Positions 16,241-24,561 are shown, counted from the first letter of the stretch. The stretch is 32,918 bases of DNA from Candidatus Bathyarchaeota archaeon (GCA_014729945.1 WJJC01000054.1:1-32918); one strand, 5' to 3'. Notes: generated by a model from the letters alone, not told the origin. A program made the numbers and translations.

Positions 16241-16582
16241 ATGATTATGTCTAACTGCGAGAAAGTCAATTTATTTAAACTACAGGGCCAGTACCTGCGC
16301 TTTATAGTCGAAAACCACACTGAACTCAATATACTAGAACACATTGAGGACTGTGAGGCTTGCAGAGAAAAGATACTGGACGCGGTGAAGAATGACGCAC
16401 CATCACCTGATTACGGGAACCTCTTCCAGCGTGATTTCGATGACTCCACAGTACCCCAATACAGTGACTATGAGAACCCACTTAACTTTATCGACGCGAG
16501 GATATATTGGAGAAAACGCCGACTGGTGGAAATCATCAAAAACGCTGAAATGGAGTTAGATGACCTTGAGACTAGACTATAA
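16241..16582 (+). CDS. Small zf-HC2-like (anti-sigma-type zinc finger) protein
   Basis: A 113-residue soluble protein. Residues 24-46 contain ENHTELNILEHIEDCEACREKI, with the HxxxCxxC core seen in zf-HC2 anti-sigma zinc fingers. The rest is acidic and ends in a charged helix (IYWRKRRLVEIIKNAEMELDDLETRL). In bacteria such fingers sit on anti-sigma factors, but archaea have no sigma factors of that type, so the partner must be something else. The upstream small membrane gene may supply the membrane part. An ATG two codons downstream (16247) is an equally good start. The last six bases overlap the convergent SDR gene. Confidence 0.6.
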   Translation: MIMSNCEKVNLFKLQGQYLRFIVENHTELNILEHIEDCEACREKILDAVKNDAPSPDYGNLFQRDFDDSTVPQYSDYENPLNFIDARIYWRKRRLVEIIKNAEMELDDLETRL

Positions 16583-17401
16583 TCTCAGGATCTCTTCTAA
16601 TTCACTTGTTGTGTGCATATAGTCTCCCCACATTCTGCCACACGTTACTCCTCCGTCCACTACAAGAGCGTGTCCATTAACAAAGTTACTATCATCAGAG
16701 GCTAGCCAAAGTGCGGCTTTAGCCACGTCATCCGGTGTACCGTGTCTCTGGATGGGCTGGGCATTTTTGAATGCTTTTTCTATACGCGAGAGTTTGGACT
16801 CTGCTTCATCCACTGGTACTCCTCGCGCCATGGCGATCATGGGAGTGGGTATGAATCCGGGTAAGACGCAGTTAGCTCTAACATTTGACTCACCTAGTTC
16901 CATGGCAACGGATTTGGTGAACTGGAGCACCCCTGCCTTTGATGCACTGTAAATATGGTTACCGTAACCGCTTCGTATGGCTGCCGTACTAGCTGTGTTA
17001 ATGATACTGCCAGAACCCTGTTCACGCATAACCCGTGCCGCGTACTTGGTGCCGAGAAATACCCCACGCAGATTCACTTCAAGCGTCCTATCAAACATCT
17101 CAACTGTAACTGAGTCAAGGTTACCAACAGCTCCGGCTATACCCGCGTTATTAAATATGCAGTCCAATCCTCCAAGTTTTTTAACCGCATACTCCACGCC
17201 TTTCCGGACATCTCCACATTTACTGACATCCATGTGAACATACTCAGCCTCGATACTAGACGACAATTCTTCTCCACGCTGGTCTTGGATATCAGCGATT
17301 AGCACCTTTGCTCCCTCGTTCCTAAATAATCGAGCTGAGGCTTCCCCGATCCCTGAGGCTCCCCCGGTGATTAACGCTACTTTTCCATCAAGTCTATTCA
17401 T
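16577..17401 (-). CDS. Short-chain dehydrogenase/reductase (SDR), classical type
   Basis: A 274-residue NAD(P)-dependent oxidoreductase. Cofactor motif TGGASGIG is at 12-19, Asp37 in LIADIQD points to NAD rather than NADP, NNAG is at 84-87, and the catalytic residues are Ser138, Tyr151 and Lys155 (YSASK). The C-terminal WLASDDSNFVNGHALVVDGG is typical. The family reduces or oxidises hydroxyl/keto groups on sugars, fatty acyl chains or steroids; the substrate is not fixed. The tail extends about 20 residues past the usual GG end (CGRMWGDYMHTTSELEEI). It is a single gene whose 3' end overlaps the zf-HC2-like gene by six bases. Confidence 0.9.
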   Translation of the reverse strand: MNRLDGKVALITGGASGIGEASARLFRNEGAKVLIADIQDQRGEELSSSIEAEYVHMDVSKCGDVRKGVEYAVKKLGGLDCIFNNAGIAGAVGNLDSVTVEMFDRTLEVNLRGVFLGTKYAARVMREQGSGSIINTASTAAIRSGYGNHIYSASKAGVLQFTKSVAMELGESNVRANCVLPGFIPTPMIAMARGVPVDEAESKLSRIEKAFKNAQPIQRHGTPDDVAKAALWLASDDSNFVNGHALVVDGGVTCGRMWGDYMHTTSELEEILRL

Positions 17402-17484
17402 AGTAGAGAACTATTTTTTAGGTGGAAAACGTTTGCCCTTAATAATATTCATAGGTTCTATGGATAAAATAATAGTAGAGTGTA

Positions 17485-17491
17485 GAAAAAA
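17485..17491 (-). terminator. T-run terminator downstream of the RidA-like gene
   Basis: On the minus strand a run of seven T follows the stop codon of the RidA-like gene by about ten bases. Confidence 0.4.
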
Positions 17492-17500
17492 TTGGAGAAT

Positions 17501-17959
17501 TTAGTCTTTTGGATGTAGTTCTACGACCATCCAGGCTTCACAACATATCCAGCCCGGGTGATGCACAGGTAATGCTGCTCTTGCTGGTCTTCCTTCATAG
17601 TCGCCGAATACCTCGATCAAGAGATCAGTCATACCGTTGAGCACCTTGGGTTGATCCATGAATCCCTCAGCGCTGTTAACAAAGCCCACGACCTGTAATA
17701 CCTGTTTAATCCTATCTAGACTGCCCAATTGGTCTTTAAGCTGCGCAAGACAGTTTAGCCCCACTTCTCTGGCTCCCTGATAACCTTCCTCGATGGTGAG
17801 GTCCTTACCCACCATTCCCCTCTTGGTGGTGCTAAATGGTCCCTGTCCGCAACTGAACGCGATGTTTCCCGCCCATTTTGCTCCAATGTAGTTACCCTTG
17901 TACCCTGGTGCTTTTGGTAGCTCTACGCTTAATTCCTTGATTCTTTCCTCTACTGTCAT
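17501..17959 (-). CDS. RidA/YjgF-like protein, longer 'YjgF-like 1' subtype
   Basis: A 152-residue trimeric-barrel protein. The pattern MTVEERIKELSVELPKAPGY, then GNYIGAKWAGNIAFSCGQGP, DLTIEEGYQGAREVGLNCLAQLKDQLGSLDRI and VGFVNSAEGFMDQPKVLNGMTDLLIEVFG fits the longer YjgF-like subgroup rather than classical RidA. RidA deaminates reactive enamine/imine intermediates of amino-acid metabolism; members of this subgroup lack its key arginine and their activity is unknown. A reversed GTATAAAA (17983-17990) is exactly placed about 27 bases before the ATG at 17959, a clear leaderless promoter. It fits the amino-acid catabolic flavour of the region. Confidence 0.88.
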   Translation of the reverse strand: MTVEERIKELSVELPKAPGYKGNYIGAKWAGNIAFSCGQGPFSTTKRGMVGKDLTIEEGYQGAREVGLNCLAQLKDQLGSLDRIKQVLQVVGFVNSAEGFMDQPKVLNGMTDLLIEVFGDYEGRPARAALPVHHPGWICCEAWMVVELHPKD

Positions 17960-17982
17960 AGGGTTTCATGGGTGTTGGATGG

Positions 17983-17990
17983 TTTTATAC
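17983..17990 (-). promoter_or_regulatory. TATA box of the RidA-like gene
   Basis: GTATAAAA on the minus strand is centred 27 bases upstream of the ATG at 17959, the canonical archaeal distance for a leaderless transcript. Confidence 0.6.
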
Positions 17991-18005
17991 TTTAACCAAC
18001 TTGTA

Positions 18006-18257
18006 TCACAGGTGGGGACAGAAACTTGTAGCTCTCTGGTAAGTCACACTGTATCCTTTCTCGGATAATCTATACCCTGTTTCTTCCTCTGTAATCAGTC
18101 CAGAATCAACCAATCTATCCAGAGTCTCCTGGACAAGAGTTTCCTCAATCTCCAAAGCATGGGCAAGTGTCTCACTGGAATAATATTTGCCCTTACCATA
18201 GTTATCGTACAGTACCTGTAATAGGAACCTACCCGCGTTTTCTCTTTGAATCTTCAC
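18006..18257 (-). CDS. Small winged-helix DNA-binding protein
   Basis: An 83-residue protein that is one winged helix-turn-helix: FLLQVLYDNYGKGKYYSSETLAHAL (helix and first turn), EIEETLVQETLDRLVDSGLI (recognition region), TEEETGYRLSEKGYSVTYQ (wing). A C-terminal CPHL ends the protein. The start is GTG at 18257, and a reversed TATATC (about 18281-18287) lies about 27 bases upstream. Small stand-alone wHTH proteins of this type are common archaeal transcription factors. It is divergent from the 279-residue orphan gene, whose promoter it could control. Confidence 0.72.
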   Translation of the reverse strand: MKIQRENAGRFLLQVLYDNYGKGKYYSSETLAHALEIEETLVQETLDRLVDSGLITEEETGYRLSEKGYSVTYQRATSFCPHL

Positions 18258-18357
18258 AAAGGACGCATAAGAGTGTACAAGATATATGGGTTTCCCAGCT
18301 ACACCATCTTTAGTGCTTCAAACCTTTTTATCCTTGTACCCTGATTGCTGGTCTGAG

Positions 18358-19197
18358 ATGTCTTGGCGCGGAAAATACATAGGCTGGTATAGAATAGCTC
18401 AACAGGTACTAGGGAAACTGGTTCCTGATTTAACCAGTCAAGAAGTAATGCAGAACGTGACTTCAGGAGACCAGTTAATCATGCATACTGATCAGGAGAG
18501 CCTGCCCAGAAACAAGGCTAAACCCCTACCCCAGATCAGCTTAGAACTCAGCGATACAGGCATTGAACTTGGGATACTTTACCATGAACAACTGCAACTA
18601 GACCTATTCAAGAACCTCTTCAAGGAGACACATAGTAAAGAGATGAAAAGACTGCTTGAGCTTCTTCAAAGTTTGTCTCCCTTCTACGAGACAGTATTAT
18701 ATAGTAAGAACCGTAACGAGGAAATTAGGCTCAAACAGAAATATCTCTCATCCAGACTGGATAAACGATTACTGGAGCGGATAATAGATGAATGCGATAG
18801 CCTCCGAAAAGGAGGTAGACGGATAGAGAACAATGAATCCATCTATATTCCCCCCAGAACTCCCCAACTATTCCTGATCCGAATAAAGATACCATTAAAC
18901 GAACAGGACTATAGGGATGCCCTCTTAACCATTAAGCCAATATATGCTCTACTCGTAGAAATCAAGACCCAGCGGGAAATAATCTCTGAGAAACTCAACA
19001 AACCCCGGTTGAAGAAGAACCTCTATAGAGAGTTCGTGGAGACCCTCAACGAGGTTAGAAGAAGGGATTTAATATCGGCTAAACGTCGTAGAGCGATCAA
19101 TAAGCAGTGGCGTGAACGTGAGGAGGAAAGAGAAGAGCTCATGGAGCTACTCAAGGGGATGCTTGATATGGATACAGGTCAAGAAAACGTCTCTTAA
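18358..19197 (+). CDS. 279-residue orphan protein with highly charged helical tail
   Basis: I do not recognise this protein. It begins MSWRGKYIGWYRIAQQVLGK, has an acidic/mixed alpha-beta region with ISLELSDTGIELGILYHEQLQLDLFKNLF (about 58-88), then long helices rich in K, R, E and L. The C-terminal third (about 200-265: TQREIISEKLNKPRLKKNLYREF, then RRRAINKQWREREEEREELMELL) should be coiled coil. Basic-charged surfaces hint at nucleic-acid or protein binding. I moved the start from an in-frame ATG at 18286 to the ATG at 18358, because CCTTTTTATCC (18323-18333) lies about 28 bases upstream. It is divergent from a wHTH gene and overlaps the convergent DUF488 gene by 47 bases. Confidence 0.6.
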   Translation: MSWRGKYIGWYRIAQQVLGKLVPDLTSQEVMQNVTSGDQLIMHTDQESLPRNKAKPLPQISLELSDTGIELGILYHEQLQLDLFKNLFKETHSKEMKRLLELLQSLSPFYETVLYSKNRNEEIRLKQKYLSSRLDKRLLERIIDECDSLRKGGRRIENNESIYIPPRTPQLFLIRIKIPLNEQDYRDALLTIKPIYALLVEIKTQREIISEKLNKPRLKKNLYREFVETLNEVRRRDLISAKRRRAINKQWREREEEREELMELLKGMLDMDTGQENVS

Positions 19198-19528
19198 TAT
19201 ATCCTCTATGGCAGTCTGTCTCACGTTTCTCGGCGCATAATAATACTATACGGTTATGTTTCTCGGATAATTCATGTAGTTTCCTTAACCCAGCTTTTTC
19301 ATCTACCAGTTTTGGGGGTATCTCACGGGTTCTATTTCCCAGCTCCTTGATCCAAGTATATTTTAAGCCTAGCCTCTTCTCCAAGTACTGTTTCGTGTAC
19401 ACTCTTAGGTAGGAGCTGTAGGGATTATCTCTGACATCTACCACTATGTCTGGTTTCAATGATTCTAGTTCCTCATAGAACTCTTCTGGTTTCTTTCCCC
19501 CGTATCCAATTGTCTCTATATGTTTCAA
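19151..19528 (-). CDS. DUF488-family protein
   Basis: A 125-residue protein with all DUF488 landmarks: ETIGYGGKKPEEFYEEL at the start, IVVDVRDNPYSSYLRVYTKQYLEKRLG, YTWIKELGNR and the C-terminal IVLLCAEKRETDCHRGYIKRRF, whose CAEKxxxxCHR site is the family's conserved cysteine-histidine cluster. Function is unknown; suggestions for the family involve nucleotide or DNA-related enzymology. The start is TTG at 19528, with a reversed CTGATAAGG element about 27 bases upstream. The last 47 bases overlap the end of the orphan gene, unusually long for this compact window. Confidence 0.87.
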   Translation of the reverse strand: MKHIETIGYGGKKPEEFYEELESLKPDIVVDVRDNPYSSYLRVYTKQYLEKRLGLKYTWIKELGNRTREIPPKLVDEKAGLRKLHELSEKHNRIVLLCAEKRETDCHRGYIKRRFLDLYPYQASP

Positions 19529-19572
19529 CAGATACTACTTGTTTACTGCTCTGATAAGGATTGAGAAAAGAG

Positions 19573-21264
19573 TTAGTAGCCCATGGCTACACTCTCGAAG
19601 CTAGTGAGCATACTATAAACTCCACCATGGAGTAGCCCAGTTGTATCCTCCCGGAGTATACCAACGGGTCTCCCCCAGCTCTTCAACTCCGGGTCAATGT
19701 ACTTTAAATCATGACCCATGCTAAGAAGCTGGTCTCTCACCGATGTTGGAAACCTAGAGTCAAGATAGACGGTTGAGGTCTCCCGTGTTACTCTGGGTGC
19801 ATCCACTGCATCCTGCATATTCATTCCATAATCTATCACATGATGGATCACCTGAGCAATGGATACCTGTATGTTTCTGCCGCCTGGAGCTCCTAGAGTC
19901 ATGTAGCTTTCCCCTTCTTTGAGCACTATTGTTGGACAGACGTTCTGGATTCTACGTTTTCTCCCATCTATACTGTTAGCCGTTCCCGGCTCCGGGTCCA
20001 AACCATACATGGCGTTATTCATGACTATGCCTGTTCCCGGAATAACAACGCCGGAGCCGAAGGAATTTACTAGGGTCTGGTTGATTGCCACCATGTTGCC
20101 ATCTTTGTCGGCTACAGTTAACGCTGTGGTACACTCTGGTTCATATGGCCAGGGATCACCTGGCTTGATCTTTATGGATTCCTCAGGATTTATCTTCTCT
20201 CTGAGTTTCTTCGTGTATTCTTTACTAACCATACTTTTCTGGGGTACATCGACGTAACCCGGGTCACCCATATACTTGAAGCGATCCGCGAAGGCAAGTC
20301 CGATAGCCTCAGATACAATATGCAGTGCTTTTGCTGATCTATAACCCATCTCAGCTAAGTCGTATCCCTCCATGATATTCAGAATCTGCATCATGGTGGT
20401 GCCGCTATGTGTCGGATCATATACCACATCGTAGCCTCTGTAGGAGCCGGGTTCAGGTTCCAGCAGTATAGGCTCGTAGGCGGCGAAGTCATCTTTTGTG
20501 AGTAATCCGCCGTTCTCCGCCATATCTGACGCAATGGTCTCGGATATCCATCCCTTGTAAAAGACTTCTGGCCCCATTTTAGCTATATCTTTGAGACATT
20601 TAGCTAGCTCTGGATTTCGCAGTAAATGTGGGGTAGCTAACTCATTGGTGTATGGAAGGTACGGGAATTTGCCCTTTCTAAGATAAACCTTTCTCCATTC
20701 ATCGAATTTCCAGAACGCCTCCATGCGTCTGAAGATGTGATTGGCTGTCCACCAACCCACCACGAAACCATCCTTAGCTACTTTAGCCGCTTGCTCAATA
20801 ACTTCCCTGAGTTTCATGGTTCCGTATCTCTCCAATGCCATGGATAGACCAGCTACTGTTCCTGGTACAACGCAAGCTTTGTAGCCAACCACGTTAGCGT
20901 CTTCCTTGACTTTCTTCCACCCCATCCATCCGGGTTCACTGGTATCCTCCAGCTCATACATGTCTGGTTTACAGGCCTTGGATGGACGACCAACATAGTC
21001 TATAATAACGTTCTCACCCGATTTCAGGTGGATAGCCATAACGCCCTCTCCACCGATACCATTCATTGCAGGTTCCACTACGCAGTCCATAAAAGCAGCA
21101 GCCACAGCCGCATCCACAACATTACCTCCTTTTTTCAGCACCCGTACTCCTGCTTCACTGATTAACCGGTGTTTTGACGCCACCATTCCATGAGGCGATA
21201 TACAGTCATGTCTCGTGGCCCCACTCCACCTCCTAGCCTGGTGAATAAAATCCTCCATACTCAT
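19573..21264 (-). CDS. ggt: Gamma-glutamyltransferase family Ntn-hydrolase
   Basis: A 563-residue enzyme. It opens with HGMVASKHRLISEAGVRVLKKGGNVVDAAVAAAF, followed by GIGGEGVMAIHL. The autocleavage site is at ECTTALTVADKDGN, so the new N-terminal nucleophile would be Thr379, and the small-subunit APGG loop is present (LGAPGGRNIQ). The family cleaves gamma-glutamyl bonds, for example in glutathione or gamma-glutamyl peptides. Here the usual TTH after the nucleophile is TTA, and no export signal is visible, so a cytosolic cephalosporin-acylase-like or oligopeptide role is possible. A reversed TATAATAAAT (21286-21295) lies about 26 bases before the ATG at 21264. It is divergent from the small conserved gene at 21338. 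Confidence 0.9.
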   Translation of the reverse strand: MSMEDFIHQARRWSGATRHDCISPHGMVASKHRLISEAGVRVLKKGGNVVDAAVAAAFMDCVVEPAMNGIGGEGVMAIHLKSGENVIIDYVGRPSKACKPDMYELEDTSEPGWMGWKKVKEDANVVGYKACVVPGTVAGLSMALERYGTMKLREVIEQAAKVAKDGFVVGWWTANHIFRRMEAFWKFDEWRKVYLRKGKFPYLPYTNELATPHLLRNPELAKCLKDIAKMGPEVFYKGWISETIASDMAENGGLLTKDDFAAYEPILLEPEPGSYRGYDVVYDPTHSGTTMMQILNIMEGYDLAEMGYRSAKALHIVSEAIGLAFADRFKYMGDPGYVDVPQKSMVSKEYTKKLREKINPEESIKIKPGDPWPYEPECTTALTVADKDGNMVAINQTLVNSFGSGVVIPGTGIVMNNAMYGLDPEPGTANSIDGRKRRIQNVCPTIVLKEGESYMTLGAPGGRNIQVSIAQVIHHVIDYGMNMQDAVDAPRVTRETSTVYLDSRFPTSVRDQLLSMGHDLKYIDPELKSWGRPVGILREDTTGLLHGGVYSMLTSFESVAMGY

Positions 21265-21285
21265 ATCTTATCCTTAGTTTCCAAG

Positions 21286-21295
21286 TATAATAAAT
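21286..21295 (-). promoter_or_regulatory. TATA box of the gamma-glutamyltransferase gene
   Basis: ATTTATTATA on the minus strand is centred 26 bases upstream of the start codon at 21264. It lies in the 73-base divergent gap shared with the next plus-strand gene. Confidence 0.5.
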
Positions 21296-21337
21296 AACAG
21301 GAAAATCCTTGAATAGTACAAAGGAGTTAACAAGAGT

Positions 21338-21658
21338 ATGTCAGAAGAAAAACTAGAGGAATTCCTAGAGACTGGTAAGGACTGGGCCAAGGTAAAGACA
21401 ACGGTACCAGGTGTATTCGTGTTAAGGATGCCCGGCACAAAGAACAGGGAACCCAGCCTAGGTGTGGAGATTAATCCAGTTGACGCCAGCGGGAGCCCCA
21501 CCAAGCGAAGGGGATTAATCATACGGTCAGTAGACGAGTTACTAGAATTCAGGAACATCTTGGGTAATGAGAAATGTGAGAACCTGCTTGAGATGGTTGA
21601 AGATGTAAACCCAGGTACGCCTGAGAGCAAGCAGAGTAAAGAAGTAATCGAGATATAA
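21338..21658 (+). CDS. Small conserved archaeal-type protein of unknown function
   Basis: A 106-residue soluble protein: acidic N-terminal helix (SEEKLEEFLETGKDW), a beta region (VKTTVPGVFVLRMPG, then SLGVEINPVD), a basic turn SPTKRRGLIIRSVDELLEF, and an acidic helix (NILGNEKCENLLEMVEDVNP). I take it for a conserved family because of its regular composition, but I cannot name one. A long antisense frame (21274-21792) covers it; codon pattern and protein quality favour this strand. It ends 39 bases before the M42 gene, with which it could be co-transcribed. Confidence 0.65.
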   Translation: MSEEKLEEFLETGKDWAKVKTTVPGVFVLRMPGTKNREPSLGVEINPVDASGSPTKRRGLIIRSVDELLEFRNILGNEKCENLLEMVEDVNPGTPESKQSKEVIEI

Positions 21659-21697
21659 CCAGAAACTCTTTTCTCATACACCTGTATTCTTTGAGCT

Positions 21698-22783
21698 ATG
21701 GGAGATTTACTAGAGATCAAGGATCTTTTTTTTAAACTATTATCGGTTACCGGGATCAGTGGATTCGAGGAACCCATGATACAAACCCTCATGGAGGAAC
21801 TGGACCCCCTCTGTGACGAGGTTTACCAGACTCCACGAGGAAACGTAATCGGAGTACAGAAAGGCACGGACCCTGATGCACCCAAAGTGGCATTGGCTGC
21901 TCACACGGACCAAGTAGGTTTCATGGTCTTCAGCATAGACGAGAGAGGCTTCATTAGGTTCAGGAAGATCGGTGGAGCAGTAACCGGCAGTATACAAGGG
22001 CACCAGATGAAGTTACATGGAAAGGATGGACCTGTTTATGGTGTTGCAGGTATAAAACCCGGGCATATGACTAAACCATCCGAGGCTAACCTAATCCCTC
22101 CATTGAAGGATCTGTATATTGACATCGGCGCCAATAGTAGGGAGGAGGTCTATGAGATGGGGATCGAGGTCGGCACCCCAATAACATGGAACACAAACCC
22201 TCTTGAGCTAGCCAACAACTATATCGCAACAGCGGCAGCAGATGACCGAGCGGGATTAACCGCTATAATCACCGTAGCCAAGAACCTCAAGGATAAACCA
22301 ATTTCCGCTACAGTATACTATGTTGGAACAGTTGAGGAGGAGATCGGTCTTCGAGGTGCAGCTGTCGCTCTCCACAATCTTGATGTGGATATGGCTGTAG
22401 CGGTTGATACATGCCCCTCGGGTTATCAACCCGATGTGAAACCAGTTGACATTGGATACGAAGTGGGCAAGGGACCTGCGCTTCAAGTAGCCGAGATGAG
22501 TTCAACCACCAGAGTCAGCAGTCGCATAGCACGGGAGTGGATATCGGAGGCGGCGGAAAAACATGGATTACCCTATCAGAGGGGAATCATGTATGGTGGA
22601 ACAGACTCCTCCGCCATGCAGCAGACCAGATCTGGGTTATCATCGGTACCGTTTAGCATTCCCCGTAGATACAGCCACAGCCCAGCGGAGCTACTAAGTT
22701 TGAATGATCTTCATAACCTCACCGAGATACTAACTTATGGATTATCCGAGCTGGATAAAAATTTTAAACTCCTACGCGTCTAA
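21698..22783 (+). CDS. M42-family metallo-aminopeptidase
   Basis: A 361-residue peptidase of the TET/glutamyl-aminopeptidase type. Visible active-site motifs are AHTDQVGF (His69, Asp71), AADDRAGL (bridging Asp about 182), VEEEIGLRGA (catalytic Glu pair about 213-214), AVDTCPSG (Asp about 236) and RYSHSPAE (His about 325). The N-terminal SVTGISGFEEPM is typical of the family. M42 enzymes form large tetrahedral shells that trim oligopeptides released by the proteasome or taken up from outside. The ATG at 21698 is the first in frame and gives the usual length. A T-run (22790-22794) follows the stop. Confidence 0.93.
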   Translation: MGDLLEIKDLFFKLLSVTGISGFEEPMIQTLMEELDPLCDEVYQTPRGNVIGVQKGTDPDAPKVALAAHTDQVGFMVFSIDERGFIRFRKIGGAVTGSIQGHQMKLHGKDGPVYGVAGIKPGHMTKPSEANLIPPLKDLYIDIGANSREEVYEMGIEVGTPITWNTNPLELANNYIATAAADDRAGLTAIITVAKNLKDKPISATVYYVGTVEEEIGLRGAAVALHNLDVDMAVAVDTCPSGYQPDVKPVDIGYEVGKGPALQVAEMSSTTRVSSRIAREWISEAAEKHGLPYQRGIMYGGTDSSAMQQTRSGLSSVPFSIPRRYSHSPAELLSLNDLHNLTEILTYGLSELDKNFKLLRV

Positions 22784-22789
22784 CCCATA

Positions 22790-22794
22790 TTTTT
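22790..22794 (+). terminator. T-run after the M42 peptidase gene
   Basis: A run of five T starts seven bases after the stop codon, a plausible archaeal terminator. Confidence 0.3.
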
Positions 22795-22824
22795 ACATAT
22801 ACCTATCATATTATCAAGTAAATC

Positions 22825-24561
22825 ATGAATATCCGACGCAAGATGCTCATAGCCCTTACAGCCTTCGCTTTTATAGGCACTCTCGGTATGTGGATATTCA
22901 CTAACTGGTCCCTAAAACTGGGGTTTGAAGAGATCGAGGTAGAATTTACAGAGGAAACTGTTCTCTGGGGCATCGACGAATTATATGATCTTGCGGTAAT
23001 AATGGACTCTGCAGTAACGCCCCTCGCAGCTTGGGACGATCTCTATGAATATCTTGAGCATCGTGATCAGGGATTTGTAGATGATTTATTCAGTGATAGC
23101 GTGCTGGAGCGTAACGAGTTCAACCTAGTGATTATTTACTCAAAATCTGGTGAAATCATCTACTGGAAATATTATGACTACTTGTCAAATAAAACCATGG
23201 AACTACCCCCGTTGTTCAGAGAAGAGTCAAGTATATCAACTCTACAAGATTACAGCCCTGAAACGGGTAGCACAATAGGAGTAGTGATGAACAGGAATCA
23301 ACCCATTATTCTCTCCAGTCGACCTATAACAGACACCAGTGAGATAGCCCCAAGCAGAGGAACCCTAGTAATCGGCTTCGACTTTACCAAACAAGATATT
23401 GCCCTTGTACAGGAATACACGGGTCTCCCCATAGAGTACTATCCTCTAGATAGCGATTATATTCCATCAGGCATAAAATCAAATATATCTCCAGAAAAAC
23501 CATTCCAATACACGATATCCAAAGATACCATCATCGGTTACTACCTAATTGAAGACCTATTTCATGACCCGGCGATAATTGTAAAATTGTCCCAACCCAG
23601 AACCATATATCAGACAGGGCAGGATGTACGACGCGAATTCTTATCCGTAATAATGGGTTTAGGTGTTCTCCTAGTAATTTTTGTTATAGTGTATGTGGAT
23701 AGAACGATTCTTGGTAAAGTCGTCAAACTAAGTGATGATGTCACGGCTATCGCGGAGATGGATGATCTATCCGCTAGAGTGGAGGAATCTGAATCCAGTG
23801 ATGAACTAGGAGTACTCACAAGAAGAGTAAACGAGATGCTTCAAAGACTCCAAGACTCACGTGACATTGAACAGAAGCAACAGAAAGAGATGGAGAAACT
23901 CAGGGAAGAGAGCACCAAAGAGATATTTGAGGCAGCCAAAAAGGTCTCATATCTAGTAAACACTGAGCTTGAGAGACCCCTAAGGAGTATGAAACAGGTA
24001 GCATATCATCTGAGAGAAGAGGATAACGTAGAGCTAGCCGAGATACTGGAAAATAGTATCAAGCATAGCGAGAAAACATTGATTGAACTAGCTAGCTTAT
24101 CCAATCTTGGGGAACCTAATAGAACCATAACTGACCTAAACGAAGTAATTGAGGCAGCCATCACGAATGTGAGCCCAAAAGTCGGGGTAAACATAGTTTT
24201 TGACCAGAATGAGGATTTCCTAGCCATAAACTTGGACGCCATCAAGATGACTCGTGCCATTGAGAACCTAGTTAGAAACTCTGTTGAGGCTATCGAAGGC
24301 AGTGGAACTGTTAATATCACTGTGGGTAAAGAAAAGAAGATTGCGACTATTTCACTTTCTGATGATGGCATTGGGATACCGGAGGATGAAATGGATATGC
24401 TCTTTGAGCCCTTCTATACCACTAAGGATAACGCTATGGGTTTGGGCTTAATCTACGCCAAACAAGTCATAGAAGCCCACAAAGGGGATATAACTGTTGA
24501 GAGTACTCTTAGTAACGGAACCACCGTCAACATTACACTGCCTTTAATTGAGGAAAAATAA
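22825..24561 (+). CDS. CHASE4-HAMP sensor histidine-kinase-like protein lacking the H-box histidine
   Basis: A 578-residue membrane sensor. The first helix is at 8-28. An extracellular CHASE4 domain follows (about 35-260), with the tell-tale AAWDDLYEYLEHRDQGFVDD. A second helix is at about 274-292, then HAMP (293-345: SDDVTAIAEMDDLSARVEESESSDELGVLTRRVNEM) and a coiled-coil linker. The DHp region is at 365-430. A full ATP-binding domain follows, with N-box NLVRNSVEAI (481-490), G1 DDGIGIP, F-box FEPFYTTK and G2 GLGL. Where kinases have HE/HD before the xRxPL, this protein has NTELERPL: the acceptor His is Thr380. It may therefore bind ATP without classical autophosphorylation. No response regulator lies nearby. 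Confidence 0.88.
   Translation: MNIRRKMLIALTAFAFIGTLGMWIFTNWSLKLGFEEIEVEFTEETVLWGIDELYDLAVIMDSAVTPLAAWDDLYEYLEHRDQGFVDDLFSDSVLERNEFNLVIIYSKSGEIIYWKYYDYLSNKTMELPPLFREESSISTLQDYSPETGSTIGVVMNRNQPIILSSRPITDTSEIAPSRGTLVIGFDFTKQDIALVQEYTGLPIEYYPLDSDYIPSGIKSNISPEKPFQYTISKDTIIGYYLIEDLFHDPAIIVKLSQPRTIYQTGQDVRREFLSVIMGLGVLLVIFVIVYVDRTILGKVVKLSDDVTAIAEMDDLSARVEESESSDELGVLTRRVNEMLQRLQDSRDIEQKQQKEMEKLREESTKEIFEAAKKVSYLVNTELERPLRSMKQVAYHLREEDNVELAEILENSIKHSEKTLIELASLSNLGEPNRTITDLNEVIEAAITNVSPKVGVNIVFDQNEDFLAINLDAIKMTRAIENLVRNSVEAIEGSGTVNITVGKEKKIATISLSDDGIGIPEDEMDMLFEPFYTTKDNAMGLGLIYAKQVIEAHKGDITVESTLSNGTTVNITLPLIEEK

Noticed and set aside
21274..21792. 172-codon open frame on the minus strand
   Set aside because: It lies antisense to the small conserved gene at 21338 and the start of the M42 gene. 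Its translation is rich in Ser, Leu and Phe with no family pattern, as expected of an antisense shadow.
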